Below, piece after piece: positions 27,476 to 34,609 of a stretch of DNA of 34,609 bases. Position 1 is the stretch's first letter. Every line of letters starts with the position of its first letter. Position numbers and translations under genes: made by a program. The notes beneath the pieces are model-generated. The model ran no database searches and had not been told where the DNA came from. It saw only the letters and a program-made list of their open reading frames with translations. The DNA comes from an uncultured Coxiella sp. (GTDB lineage Bacteria > Pseudomonadota > Gammaproteobacteria > Coxiellales > Coxiellaceae), in NCBI GenBank assembly GCA_902623005.1, contig CACNSC010000003.1:1-34609 (forward strand), written 5' to 3'.

Positions 27476-27894
27476 TCACAATCTTGTCTGAGCCAGGTTT
27501 CAAGAATTACTGCTGCGGCGCAACTGTCGATCTGTGCTTTTTCATGCCGAAGAAAATTAGTTGAGCTTCTGGCATGCTTGGTAGAGTATCGCTCATCAAC
27601 CAACGCTACTGGAAGATTAAACTTTGCGCGAAGACGGCGAGAAAATTTTTTCGCTGCTAAGGTGATTTCCTGATCAGAACCATCAACATTGAGCGGTAAT
27701 CCAACAATAAGCTGGTTGACTTGCCATTTGGTAATTAGTGCTTTGATATCGCCCCATTTCGGAATGCCGTCGGTTGCAGGGATAGTCGTTAAGGGCCGGG
27801 CATGTTGGGTAATCTTCTGTCCAATAGCAACACCAATACGCTTCATGCCAAAATCAAAAGCTAAAATAGTGAGATCGCCGCATGATTCAGGCAT
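27472..27894 (-). CDS. ruvX: RuvX/YqgF family putative Holliday junction resolvase
   Basis: This small RNase H-fold nuclease family is linked to pre-16S rRNA 5' end processing and possibly Holliday junction resolution. From the ATG at 27894 it has 140 aa, close to the family norm of about 138. Motifs: F-D-F-G-M-K-R-I-G-V-A-I-G near residue 15 with the first catalytic Asp, G-L-P-L-N-V-D-G, and V-D-E-R-Y-S-T. The frame is open 37 codons further upstream into yqgE, but these codons are not conserved in character. The start overlaps the yqgE stop by 8 nt (ATGCCTGA). Confidence 0.93.
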   Translation of the reverse strand: MPESCGDLTILAFDFGMKRIGVAIGQKITQHARPLTTIPATDGIPKWGDIKALITKWQVNQLIVGLPLNVDGSDQEITLAAKKFSRRLRAKFNLPVALVDERYSTKHARSSTNFLRHEKAQIDSCAAAVILETWLRQDCD

Positions 27895-28423
27895 GTCCAA
27901 CTGTCCCGGATAGTTGATGAGGCTTAATACCCAGCAAGGAAAGCGCTTGCTTGTATTTGTCTTTTGGGGAGGTGTCAAAAAATATGGAAGGTTCAAACGG
28001 AGCAATTAACCACTTGTTACTTGATATTTCGCGCATAAGTTGACCAGTTGACCAAGAGCAATACCCCAGCGTTACCAGCTGATGGGGTAGGGTTTTATTA
28101 CCTGTTTTAGCACTGGGGTCTTGTCGATTGATCGCTATCTTAACGGATTGAAGAGTCTTGTCGTCGTTAGGAGATAATACAAAGAGTTGTTGTACTTTTA
28201 GTGGACCACCGATTAATAGCGTTTGTTGAGTTGGAATGTTGCTCAAGTTAGTGATGTGATGAAGAAGTTTTTTCTTGGAAGAGGGTAAGGGTTTATTAAT
28301 GATAAAACCCTTTGATCCAGCTTTTGAATGAGAATGTAAAAATACTAAGCTCATGTCAAATAAGCTGTCTTGTATCGATGGAGTGGCAATCAAAAATTGA
28401 CCTTGAAGTTTTAGACTGTTCAT
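27887..28423 (-). CDS. yqgE: YqgE/AlgH family protein
   Basis: This is a 178-aa member of the UPF0301 (YqgE/AlgH) family, of unknown biochemical role. It is recognised by the N-terminal L-K-G/L-Q-G-Q-F-L-I-A-T-P, the central G-G-P-L, and L-G-Y-C-S-W-S-T-G-Q-L with a following N-K-W-L. In gammaproteobacteria yqgE usually sits directly before ruvX, as here with an 8-nt overlap. It diverges from yggS across about 118 bp. Confidence 0.92.
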   Translation of the reverse strand: MNSLKLQGQFLIATPSIQDSLFDMSLVFLHSHSKAGSKGFIINKPLPSSKKKLLHHITNLSNIPTQQTLLIGGPLKVQQLFVLSPNDDKTLQSVKIAINRQDPSAKTGNKTLPHQLVTLGYCSWSTGQLMREISSNKWLIAPFEPSIFFDTSPKDKYKQALSLLGIKPHQLSGTVGHA

Positions 28424-28490
28424 AAGTACTTTAAAGGTAGTCGGTTACAATTGACAATTCTATAGCCTTTTTGCCGTTCAGGATAGGTGC

Positions 28491-28514
28491 GTAGTGACAT
28501 CAGTCCCTCACTAC
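28491..28514. repeat. Inverted repeat in the yqgE-yggS divergent region
   Basis: GTAGTGA (28491-28497) and TCACTAC (28508-28514) are perfect inverted repeats with a 10-nt spacer. The centre-to-centre distance of 17 bp is longer than one helical turn, so it could be an operator for a dimeric repressor or a leader hairpin. No T-run follows, which argues against a terminator. The gap also contains a perfect TTGACA (28451-28456) but no -10 at the right distance. Confidence 0.35.
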
Positions 28515-28541
28515 TCATATTCCTGATAATTGACTAAACTG

Positions 28542-29273
28542 ATGAATATCAATGAAATGAAAAGTAGTGCTGAAATGAGTGGTCAATTGGGTTCTGATAT
28601 TCCATTAAATCTTGATAAAGTTCTATCCTGTATCAATGTAGCGTGTCGCGCATCAAACCGAGATGATAACGAGGTCACTCTTGTGGCCGTGACAAAAAGG
28701 CAAACGCCGGCATCGATCCGGCAAATCATTCAATTGGGTGTGGTTAATTTAGGTGAAAATTACCTCCAAGAGGCGGTTGAGAAACAAGCTATACTGGATG
28801 ACAGTGACCTGATCTGGCATTTTATCGGACAAATACAATCCAACAAATGTTCAATGATTGCTGGCCATTTTTCATGGGTTCATTCTGTATCCAGTACAAA
28901 GGTCGTCAGGGGGCTTGGTCGGGCAAGAATATCATCGGCCAGTGCATTGAATGTTTGTATTCAGGTGAATCTATGCCAAGATGCAAAAAAATCTGGAGTG
29001 GCACTAGAAGAGTTGTCTGATATTATTGCCGCAGTTAATTCAGAGCCAATGCTTGACCTGAGAGGGCTTATGTTAATTCCTCCGCAAGGGTTAAGCCAAG
29101 TACAGCTGTCATCGGTATTCAAGCAAATGTTTGAGTTGAAATGCCAACTTGTCCAGCAAGGTTGTGAAATGGATACGTTATCCATGGGTATGTCACAAGA
29201 TTATGCCTTAGCCATTAACTTCGGAAGCACGATGGTGCGAGTGGGCCAGGCGATTTTTGGTGAGCGCAATTAG
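28542..29273 (+). CDS. yggS: PLP homeostasis protein YggS (PLPBP family)
   Basis: This is a pyridoxal phosphate-binding protein with an alanine racemase-like N-terminal fold that helps keep free PLP balanced. About 243 aa from 28542. The PLP lysine is in L-V-A-V-T-K (residue 52), followed by G-E-N-Y, W-H-F-I-G-Q-I-Q-S-N-K and S-M-G-M-S-Q-D-Y-A-L-A-I and ending G-x-A-I-F-G. Compared with E. coli YggS (Lys36) the N-terminus is about 16 residues long, so starts at 28557 or 28575 are also possible; none has a good Shine-Dalgarno. It is followed by yggT, its usual neighbour. Confidence 0.93.
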   Translation: MNINEMKSSAEMSGQLGSDIPLNLDKVLSCINVACRASNRDDNEVTLVAVTKRQTPASIRQIIQLGVVNLGENYLQEAVEKQAILDDSDLIWHFIGQIQSNKCSMIAGHFSWVHSVSSTKVVRGLGRARISSASALNVCIQVNLCQDAKKSGVALEELSDIIAAVNSEPMLDLRGLMLIPPQGLSQVQLSSVFKQMFELKCQLVQQGCEMDTLSMGMSQDYALAINFGSTMVRVGQAIFGERN

Positions 29274-29296
29274 TTTATTTTAACGAGGGAGTGAGC

Positions 29297-29872
29297 ATGC
29301 AAGTGTTGTTAAGCGGAGTGCTGTTTATAATAAATTTTATAATCTCGGCGTATCTTTACATCTTGTCCTTAAGACTTTTGATGCAAAAATTCCGCGTCAG
29401 TTGGTATAATCCAATATCCCAATTTATCATTCAGCTTAGCAATCCCGTGATCAAACCCATTCGCCGCTTTATCCCTGGTTTTGCAGGTTTTGATGGAACG
29501 ATCTTACTCTTAATCTTTGTATTCCAGGCAATATTAATTATAGCACTGGAGTGGTTGTCGAATATGTCGTCACTATCCTGGCTGGGATTACTATCAATAA
29601 CATTAGCGCTATCTTTCCAGAAGCTATTAAACACCTACCTTGCTCTTATTATTGTATTTGCGCTTATGAGTTGGTTTTCTAGCAGTAGGTCACATCCGCT
29701 GTTCCAAGTTTCGTCGACAATTATCGAGCCAGGGCTTGCTGTTATTCAAAGAAGGGTTCGGCCGATTTCTGGCTTTGATCTATCGCCAGTGATCATGCTG
29801 GTGTTAATTCAACTGATTAAGATAATATTTTTGCTACCGGTTATTCAATGGGCTTCGTCAATGGGTGGGTAG
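29297..29872 (+). CDS. yggT: YggT family membrane protein
   Basis: This 191-aa integral membrane protein is made of two YggT repeats, each with a hydrophobic pair of helices and a basic amphipathic stretch (P-I-R-R-F-I-P near 55 and Q-R-R-V-R-P near 148). The family is often found next to yggS and has been linked to osmotic or cell-envelope functions without a settled role. I start it at ATG 29297 because GAGG lies about 8 nt upstream; a GTG at 29291 is too close to that motif. It follows yggS by 23 nt. Confidence 0.92.
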   Translation: MQVLLSGVLFIINFIISAYLYILSLRLLMQKFRVSWYNPISQFIIQLSNPVIKPIRRFIPGFAGFDGTILLLIFVFQAILIIALEWLSNMSSLSWLGLLSITLALSFQKLLNTYLALIIVFALMSWFSSSRSHPLFQVSSTIIEPGLAVIQRRVRPISGFDLSPVIMLVLIQLIKIIFLLPVIQWASSMGG

Positions 29873-29894
29873 TTTTTTAAATACTGGCTATGGG

Positions 29895-29926
29895 GAGGAC
29901 TTTCTATTAGAGTTGTCCTCATTATT
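29895..29926 (+). terminator. Possible terminator after yggT
   Basis: GAGGAC (29895-29900) and GTCCTC (29915-29920) form a six-pair stem with a 14-nt loop, followed by a T-rich stretch. The loop is long, so this could instead be a leader hairpin for trxA. Confidence 0.35.
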
Positions 29927-29949
29927 TTATTTAAATTTGAGGAATACAA

Positions 29950-30279
29950 ATGAGTGATCTTTTAAAGGATGTAACTGACGAAGATTTTGCTAAGGACGTT
30001 ACTGAGTCAGCTTTACCTGTATTGGTTGATTTTTGGGCGCCATGGTGTGGCCCGTGTAAAATGATCACACCTGTATTGGAAGAGTTAGCATCGCAATATC
30101 ATGAAAAAATGACTTTTCTTAAAATGAACGTCGATGACCAGCACAAGACAGCCGAGCAACTTGCTGTCCGCGGCATTCCTACTTTGATCGTCTTCAAACA
30201 AGGTGATGCTGTTGCAACCCACGTTGGCTTGGCCAGTAAAGAAGAACTAATTGCACTGATTGAAAAGCACATTGATTAA
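29950..30279 (+). CDS. trxA: Thioredoxin 1
   Basis: This is a cytoplasmic disulfide reductase that supplies electrons to ribonucleotide reductase and other enzymes. The 109-aa protein has the classic W-A-P-W-C-G-P-C-K (Cys33, Cys36), the D-x-F-W-A strand and the cis-Pro loop R-G-I-P-T. GAGGA lies upstream of the ATG. Its position directly before rho is the conserved trxA-rho arrangement. Confidence 0.98.
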   Translation: MSDLLKDVTDEDFAKDVTESALPVLVDFWAPWCGPCKMITPVLEELASQYHEKMTFLKMNVDDQHKTAEQLAVRGIPTLIVFKQGDAVATHVGLASKEELIALIEKHID

Positions 30280-30325
30280 CGATCAATCTCAAAAGTCTCG
30301 TTAGGTTTGAGTGAGCTTTATTCAG

Positions 30326-30354
30326 TTGATTTCTTTAACTTATATCGATATGAT
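30326..30354 (+). promoter_or_regulatory. Candidate rho promoter
   Basis: TTGATT (30326-30331, 4/6) and TATGAT (30349-30354, 5/6) are separated by exactly 17 bp. The transcript would start near 30361, leaving a leader of about 97 nt, which could host the Rho-dependent autoregulation known for rho in E. coli. Confidence 0.4.
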
Positions 30355-30457
30355 TGCATTGAATTTATTCATCAGCACGCTCAATTCGAGCAGTACCCCC
30401 TAACTTATCAATTCAACCATTAGAGTGTTTTTACGCTCGTCAAATCACAAGGTCGTT

Positions 30458-31717
30458 ATGAATCTAACTGAATTAAAAGAAAAAAAACCTACCGATATTC
30501 TCGACATAGCACGGGAGTTTGGTCTTGATAACTCGGCAAACAAGCGAATCCAGGACGTTATCTTTGATATCTTGAAAGCTCAAGCTAAAAAAGGCGAAGA
30601 CATTTTCGGTGGCGGAGTATTAGAGATTCTCCCCGATGGTTTTGGCTTCTTGCGTTCAGCGGCATGCTCGTATTTGGCAGGGCCAGATGACATTTATGTC
30701 TCGCCCAGTCAAATCCGACGATTCTTCTTGAGAAAAGGTGATACGTTAGTTGGTAAAATTAGACCGCCTAAACAAAATGAGCGTTATTTTGCTCTATTGG
30801 AGCTAGAGTCAATTAATGGTGAAGTTCCAGCGAAATCAAAAAATAAGATTCCGTTTGAGAATTTAACTCCGATTCATCCTAATGACCGATTAACCATGGA
30901 GATCGGTAACGGAAGTACGGAAGATGTCACAACCCGAGTTATTGATCTAGCCGCACCTATTGGTAAAGGACAGCGTGGAATTATTGTTTCGCCTCCAAAG
31001 GCCGGTAAAACAATGATGTTAACCAATATCGCTCACTCGATTGAGATGAATCATGCGGAATGCGAACTGATAGTTCTTCTGATTGATGAGAGACCAGAAG
31101 AGGTCACAGAAATGAGACGCTCTGTTAAAGGTGAAGTGCTAGCATCTACTTTTGATGAGCCTGCAGCACGTCATGTTCAAGTGGCAGAGATGGCGATTGA
31201 AAAAGCGAGACGCATGGTTGAGCATAAAAAGGATGTCATCATACTCTTGGACTCAATCACACGTTTGGCTCGTGCTTATAACACCGTTAGCCCAGCCTCA
31301 GGCAAGGTCTTGACCGGTGGTGTTGACGCTAATGCCTTGCAGCGCCCTAAACGTTTTTTTGGAGCGGCTCGAAATATCGAGGAAGGTGGTAGCCTAACTA
31401 TTATCGCAACAGCATTGGTTGAAACTGGCTCAAAGATGGACGATGTTATTTTCGAGGAATTTAAAGGCACGGGTAATATGGAGTTACATCTCGATCGTCG
31501 AATTGCAGAAAGACGAGTCTTTCCTTCAATCAATATTAATCGTTCAGGAACTCGTCGTGAAGAATTAATTACTAAGCCTGACGAGCTGAAGAAAATGTGG
31601 ATTCTAAGAAAAATTTTACATCCCATGGATGAGCTTGAAGCGACTGTCTTTTTAATTGATAAAATGAAGCTGACCAAGAAAAACGATGAGTTCTTTGATG
31701 CGATGAAGGGCGCCTAA
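30458..31717 (+). CDS. rho: Transcription termination factor Rho
   Basis: Rho is a hexameric RNA helicase/translocase that ends transcription of untranslated RNA. From the ATG at 30458 it is 419 aa, the E. coli length. It has the N-terminal M-N-L-T-E-L-K domain, the RNP1-like D-G-F-G-F-L-R (60-66), P-loop P-P-K-A-G-K-T (179-185), and [18 protein letters not shown] lies 7 nt before the ATG. An upstream in-frame start (30425) would add 11 residues that match nothing in the family. Confidence 0.98.
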   Translation: MNLTELKEKKPTDILDIAREFGLDNSANKRIQDVIFDILKAQAKKGEDIFGGGVLEILPDGFGFLRSAACSYLAGPDDIYVSPSQIRRFFLRKGDTLVGKIRPPKQNERYFALLELESINGEVPAKSKNKIPFENLTPIHPNDRLTMEIGNGSTEDVTTRVIDLAAPIGKGQRGIIVSPPKAGKTMMLTNIAHSIEMNHAECELIVLLIDERPEEVTEMRRSVKGEVLASTFDEPAARHVQVAEMAIEKARRMVEHKKDVIILLDSITRLARAYNTVSPASGKVLTGGVDANALQRPKRFFGAARNIEEGGSLTIIATALVETGSKMDDVIFEEFKGTGNMELHLDRRIAERRVFPSININRSGTRREELITKPDELKKMWILRKILHPMDELEATVFLIDKMKLTKKNDEFFDAMKGA

Positions 31718-31767
31718 TTAGTAGCCAAGAGTGCTAGATATCATAAAATAGATAATTTGAGAGAAAA

Positions 31768-32481
31768 GTGTTAAAAAATTCTGAGAAAATCCTTATTACT
31801 CACAAAGATAAATCTTCTAGGACCATGTTGCGTTATCTGCTTGAGATTGAGCACTACCAGGTCACTGAGGCTAGTGAGCTAGATGATGTTCAAAATGTAT
31901 TAAAAGGCGGCAATATTGACATTGTTCTTTTAGATGCCACTTGGGAAGTGACATCATTGAATACTTTGCTTGAGTTTATCGTGACACAATTTTCACTTGA
32001 GTCAGTACAAACCGTTTTGATTATTCCTGAAGGTGTTTCTCCAGCGCTGCTCCCTCTGTATCAACAGCTCCCGGTGAGTCATCAGATACGCCGCCCATTC
32101 TCGCCAAGGGATTTGATTGCTATGCTTAAACGGTGTTCTCATGCCAGTTTATCAAAAAGCTTACCCAGCGATTTGAGTGAATTGGATATAACCTTTAATC
32201 GAGAGCAATGTACACTTAAATTAGATCAGCAAGAGATTCGATTATCTAAAATCGAGTTTGATTTATTCAGGTATTTCTTTCAGCATCCCAGTCAAATATT
32301 CTCGCGTCAAGATCTTCTTGATGCTGTTTGGGGTATGGACTCGGGTATCGAAGAGAGAACTGTCGATGTGCATATTAGGCGCTTGCGAAGGGTGTTGAAA
32401 CCAATGCAGCTAGATAAACAAATTCAAACGGTACATGGAGCGGGCTATCGTTTCTGCGAAGCTTTAGTCATGCCGGTCTAA
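31768..32481 (+). CDS. PhoB-like response regulator with degenerate receiver
   Basis: This 237-aa OmpR/PhoB-class DNA-binding protein has an N-terminal receiver fold (about 5-120) and a C-terminal winged helix (about 138-232) that is very close to PhoB (E-R-T-V-D-V-H-I-R-R-L-R, G-A-G-Y-R-F). The receiver keeps Asp56 (L-L-D), but the acidic pair at the end of strand 1 reads His12-Lys13, the Thr/Ser position is Ile, and the conserved Lys is Arg109. Metal-dependent phosphorylation is therefore unlikely. The start is GTG. It follows rho by 50 nt. No kinase gene is adjacent. It could be a PhoB replacement or a phosphorylation-independent regulator. Confidence 0.88.
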   Translation: MLKNSEKILITHKDKSSRTMLRYLLEIEHYQVTEASELDDVQNVLKGGNIDIVLLDATWEVTSLNTLLEFIVTQFSLESVQTVLIIPEGVSPALLPLYQQLPVSHQIRRPFSPRDLIAMLKRCSHASLSKSLPSDLSELDITFNREQCTLKLDQQEIRLSKIEFDLFRYFFQHPSQIFSRQDLLDAVWGMDSGIEERTVDVHIRRLRRVLKPMQLDKQIQTVHGAGYRFCEALVMPV

Positions 32482-32501
32482 ATTCGACTTAGCTTGGTTT
32501 T

Positions 32502-32948
32502 TTATTGGGGTGCGCGCATGAAGTGCAGTATGTCTACTAGCCCCATGAAATGCACGTGTAATTCCTGGAAGAGATCACTGTCCCAAGGATGACAGTGTCT
32601 GTCGATGGCTAGATGCGAGTAAGACTGGCGTCCTATGCCAATTATGTAATCTAAAGAGACGTTTTTCTTAAGTAATCGCTCCGGAAACAAACCACTAAGA
32701 ATTAAACATTGATCGCCAATATTTCTTAATCCAATCGATTGTTTTGTTCCTTTTTGACTCAGGGCGTTGAGATAGTCAATTGCAATAATGGAAGTAGGCA
32801 GTGTGAGATCATTGGTATAATGATCGAGAGTTAACATTAAATATTTTTTTATTTCATGGCTGAGTAAATAGCCAGCCTGCGATTCTGCTTCAACAATCAG
32901 ATGTAGCCACTGGGATTGCGGAGTTTCGTCAGATCCAAATACAGCCAT
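32502..32948 (-). CDS. Conserved hypothetical protein
   Basis: This is a 148-aa soluble protein from the ATG at 32948; a TTG at 32960 would add four residues. It has the segment I-G-D-Q-C-L-I-L-S-G-L-F-P-E and V-S-L-D-Y-I-I-G-I-G-R-Q-S-Y, which resembles a family of conserved hypothetical proteins I have met in gammaproteobacteria without a known role. It ends with three nearby His residues (about 115-131), not arranged as a known metal motif. It follows hemY on the same strand after 66 nt but has its own extended -10 promoter. Confidence 0.75.
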   Translation of the reverse strand: MAVFGSDETPQSQWLHLIVEAESQAGYLLSHEIKKYLMLTLDHYTNDLTLPTSIIAIDYLNALSQKGTKQSIGLRNIGDQCLILSGLFPERLLKKNVSLDYIIGIGRQSYSHLAIDRHCHPWDSDLFQELHVHFMGLVDILHFMRAPQ

Positions 32949-32978
32949 GAAACTATCCAATATCTATAACACAGTACA

Positions 32979-32987
32979 ATTATAGCA
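32979..32987 (-). promoter_or_regulatory. Extended -10 promoter of the conserved hypothetical gene
   Basis: The minus strand reads TGC-TATAAT, a perfect extended -10. No -35 is evident, which extended -10 promoters can tolerate. The start would be near 32972, giving a 24-nt leader to the ATG at 32948. Confidence 0.5.
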
Positions 32988-33014
32988 GAGAATTTGAGTG
33001 AAGGATGACTATTT

Positions 33015-34196
33015 TCATAGAGAGCTGATTTTATTGGATTTTTTAAGATAGTTGATAGCGTCCTGTTGTTTTCCAGTAAGCTCTGCGACCAGAGCCAGTT
33101 CTATCAGGGTTTCTTTTAACGGCAGTAGGTTGAGGCTTTGTTTGAGGTATTCTTCTGCTTTTAACCAGATTTTCTCTTGGATGCACAGTCGTCCTAAACA
33201 CAATAATAACTTAGGCTCTTCAGGATGTTTTGCTAGCCACTTCTCCGCATTAACAATTCGAGAAGAATTATCGTCTGTTGAAAATTTACCGTACAGTTCT
33301 ATTATGTCCGATTGCCAGTTTTTATTGAGGAAGTGCTCAATTAGCTTTGAGGCTTTGTCGTTTTCTCGATGTACAATTAACTGAGTCACATAAGCTTGAA
33401 AGATATGTGGGCGTTTTTGAAAGGATGGTGGGATATCGTGCCAATATTTTTCGACGTCCTCTTTGGTTTCTTCAAGACTAATATTCTTGAGTGAGGCAAT
33501 ATAAATTGTTTCGTGCAAGTAATCGATATTTTTTTTATCGAGTGAGGTGTACTTCGATATTTTGGGTAGCAATGACAGTAAGCGATCCCATTTTTGTAGA
33601 CGAAGCAACACATCTTTGAGTTGCAACAACAACACTGAGTTTTTAGGCTCACGTTGATAAAGGTGTTCTAGTGTCGGCAATACTTCATCCAGTTCGTCAT
33701 TATCAATTTGAAATTGAGTTTTTAAGAGTTGCATTGGCATTTTATAAGCAGAGGATAGATTAATTGCTTTCTGTATGGTTTTTTCTCGTTCGGTATGATC
33801 ACCTGACTGATGTGAAGAGATAATTGAGAAATAGGCGTTAACTAATGGGTTCGGACTATTGTGTATGGATTTTTTAAAGGTGGATAATGCTGCCTTCCAA
33901 TCCGAGGACAAAACATAGCAAAGACCTTTATCAATATCACTCAATGCTCGGCTGTATTTTCTTTTAGTAGACCACTGGCTAACATTTCCAGGAATGGAGA
34001 AAAAATGCCGGGCAAATTTGATGACGTAATAAAGAATAATCAGAAATAGTACCACTGCAATGAGTGCCGCCCAAACACTAGTCGTTAAGCTCCATTGACG
34101 ATAATAAATAAACAAATAGCCTGGGTCTTTTTGGATGGCGTATCCGAGGCCAATTGCAATTAAAAGAAAAATAAATCCAATAAGTAGTTTTTTCAT
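33015..34196 (-). CDS. hemY: HemY family membrane TPR protein
   Basis: This 393-aa protein has two N-terminal membrane helices (about 3-21 and 40-62) followed by tetratricopeptide-like helical repeats (about 85-385). That is the layout of HemY, an inner-membrane protein of unknown biochemical role encoded with haem genes in gammaproteobacteria. It should not be confused with the Bacillus protoporphyrinogen oxidase of the same name. Key segments: the Y-R-Q-W-S-L loop between helices, and repeated K-A-A-L-S-T-F-K-K-S and L-K-Q-S-L-N-L-L-P. It starts 5 nt after the hemX stop. Confidence 0.88.
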   Translation of the reverse strand: MKKLLIGFIFLLIAIGLGYAIQKDPGYLFIYYRQWSLTTSVWAALIAVVLFLIILYYVIKFARHFFSIPGNVSQWSTKRKYSRALSDIDKGLCYVLSSDWKAALSTFKKSIHNSPNPLVNAYFSIISSHQSGDHTEREKTIQKAINLSSAYKMPMQLLKTQFQIDNDELDEVLPTLEHLYQREPKNSVLLLQLKDVLLRLQKWDRLLSLLPKISKYTSLDKKNIDYLHETIYIASLKNISLEETKEDVEKYWHDIPPSFQKRPHIFQAYVTQLIVHRENDKASKLIEHFLNKNWQSDIIELYGKFSTDDNSSRIVNAEKWLAKHPEEPKLLLCLGRLCIQEKIWLKAEEYLKQSLNLLPLKETLIELALVAELTGKQQDAINYLKKSNKISSL

Positions 34197-34201
34197 TGGT
34201 A

Positions 34202-34609
34202 TTAATCTCCCGCAGGCTTATTTATCGATGATGATACTTTTGATGGCATGGGGGGTGTTTTTTTATTGTCTATATTCACAATAAACTTTGATAGATTAAG
34301 CACGAGGTCATCAAGCTCGGAGATAACTGCTTCTCTAGGGAAGCCAAACTTCACTTTAAAAAGCGATTGAATTCGCTGATTGATTGCATTTTTTTCATCG
34401 GGATTAATTTGGATATTCTGAACTTCTTGCATGATGGTATTTAAGCTGCTCGTGTACAAGTCGTCGTGATTGTTGAGTAAAGACCATTCCAGCTCTGAAA
34501 GTTTGAGTAGTAGGTATTGTTGAAACTGAGTAATCTGCTCGGTGTGCTTGATAACTGAGATGGGAACCTTGTGATATTGAACAGTAAACAGTTGTTTTAA
34601 TGTATTTTT
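34202..34609 (-). CDS. hemX: HemX, C-terminal part (cut by window edge)
   Basis: The reading frame runs without a stop from the TAA at 34202 to the last base, so the 5' part is outside the window. The 135 visible residues begin K-N-T-L-K-Q-L-F-T-V-Q-Y and include L-L-L-K-L-S-E-L-E-W-S-L-L-N-N, which corresponds to the conserved C-terminal helical region of HemX (a uroporphyrinogen III methyltransferase-like membrane protein, inactive as a methylase). The tail is Lys/Pro/Ser-rich. A TTG at 34459 could be mistaken for a start, but the upstream codons continue the family pattern. Linkage to hemY supports the call. Confidence 0.8.
   Translation of the reverse strand, partial: KNTLKQLFTVQYHKVPISVIKHTEQITQFQQYLLLKLSELEWSLLNNHDDLYTSSLNTIMQEVQNIQINPDEKNAINQRIQSLFKVKFGFPREAVISELDDLVLNLSKFIVNIDNKKTPPMPSKVSSSINKPAGD

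Noticed and set aside
31276-31677. A 133-codon open frame antisense to rho
   Set aside because: It is fully inside the conserved rho coding sequence, has no Shine-Dalgarno or family resemblance, and its composition follows from the rho codons.
34202-34459. A separate small gene starting at TTG 34459
   Set aside because: The frame continues upstream to the window edge with HemX-like sequence, so it is the 3' end of hemX.

Overview
The window is a block of housekeeping genes from the origin-proximal part of a moderately AT-rich gammaproteobacterial chromosome. Three things point to a gammaproteobacterium: the ftsY-ftsE-ftsX-rpoH string next to an M16 peptidase pair and rsmD (the arrangement I recall from Pseudomonas), the yqgE-ruvX-pyrB string, and the separate glyQ/glyS subunits. 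A periplasmic DsbA-family protein that closely resembles Coxiella Com1, plus a soluble PAS-rich hybrid kinase, make a Legionellales/Coxiella-like lineage plausible. That placement is an inference; no rRNA gene is present to test it. I saw no tRNA or rRNA genes, insertion sequences, prophage genes or CRISPR array.

Layout. 1-285 is non-coding, AT-rich and dense in DnaA-box-like 9-mers (candidate replication origin), ending in a terminator-like hairpin. 286-6075 is the accessory part: a 774-aa protein of unknown function with a C-terminal membrane anchor, diverging from a hybrid histidine kinase, a two-TM small membrane protein and a secreted protein of unknown function. 6112-15157 is leftward: rsmB, glyS, glyQ, a Com1-like oxidoreductase, rpoH, ftsX, ftsE, ftsY. 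15266-19891 is rightward: an active/inactive M16 peptidase pair, rsmD and gdhA. 19928-28423 is leftward: gyrB, recF, dnaN, dnaA, pyrB, ruvX, yqgE. 28542-32481 is rightward: yggS, yggT, trxA, rho and a PhoB-like regulator with a degenerate receiver. 32502-34609 is leftward: a conserved hypothetical, hemY and the 3' part of hemX, cut by the window edge.

Functionally, dnaA-dnaN-recF-gyrB is the replication initiation/clamp/repair/supercoiling cluster. ftsYEX-rpoH couples membrane targeting, division and heat shock. rsmB and rsmD modify 16S rRNA, and hemX-hemY belongs to the haem pathway neighbourhood.

The most noteworthy signals are not genes. They are two 15/16 matches to the ParB site parS inside the recF coding sequence, a 13-bp inverted repeat carrying perfect DnaA boxes on either side of recF, and the DnaA-box cluster at the left edge. 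Together they mark the segment as origin-proximal, with DnaA- and ParB-binding sites spread over about 26 kb. Several starts are set downstream of the longest open frame because Shine-Dalgarno motifs, promoters or family alignment favour them; these choices are explained per gene.
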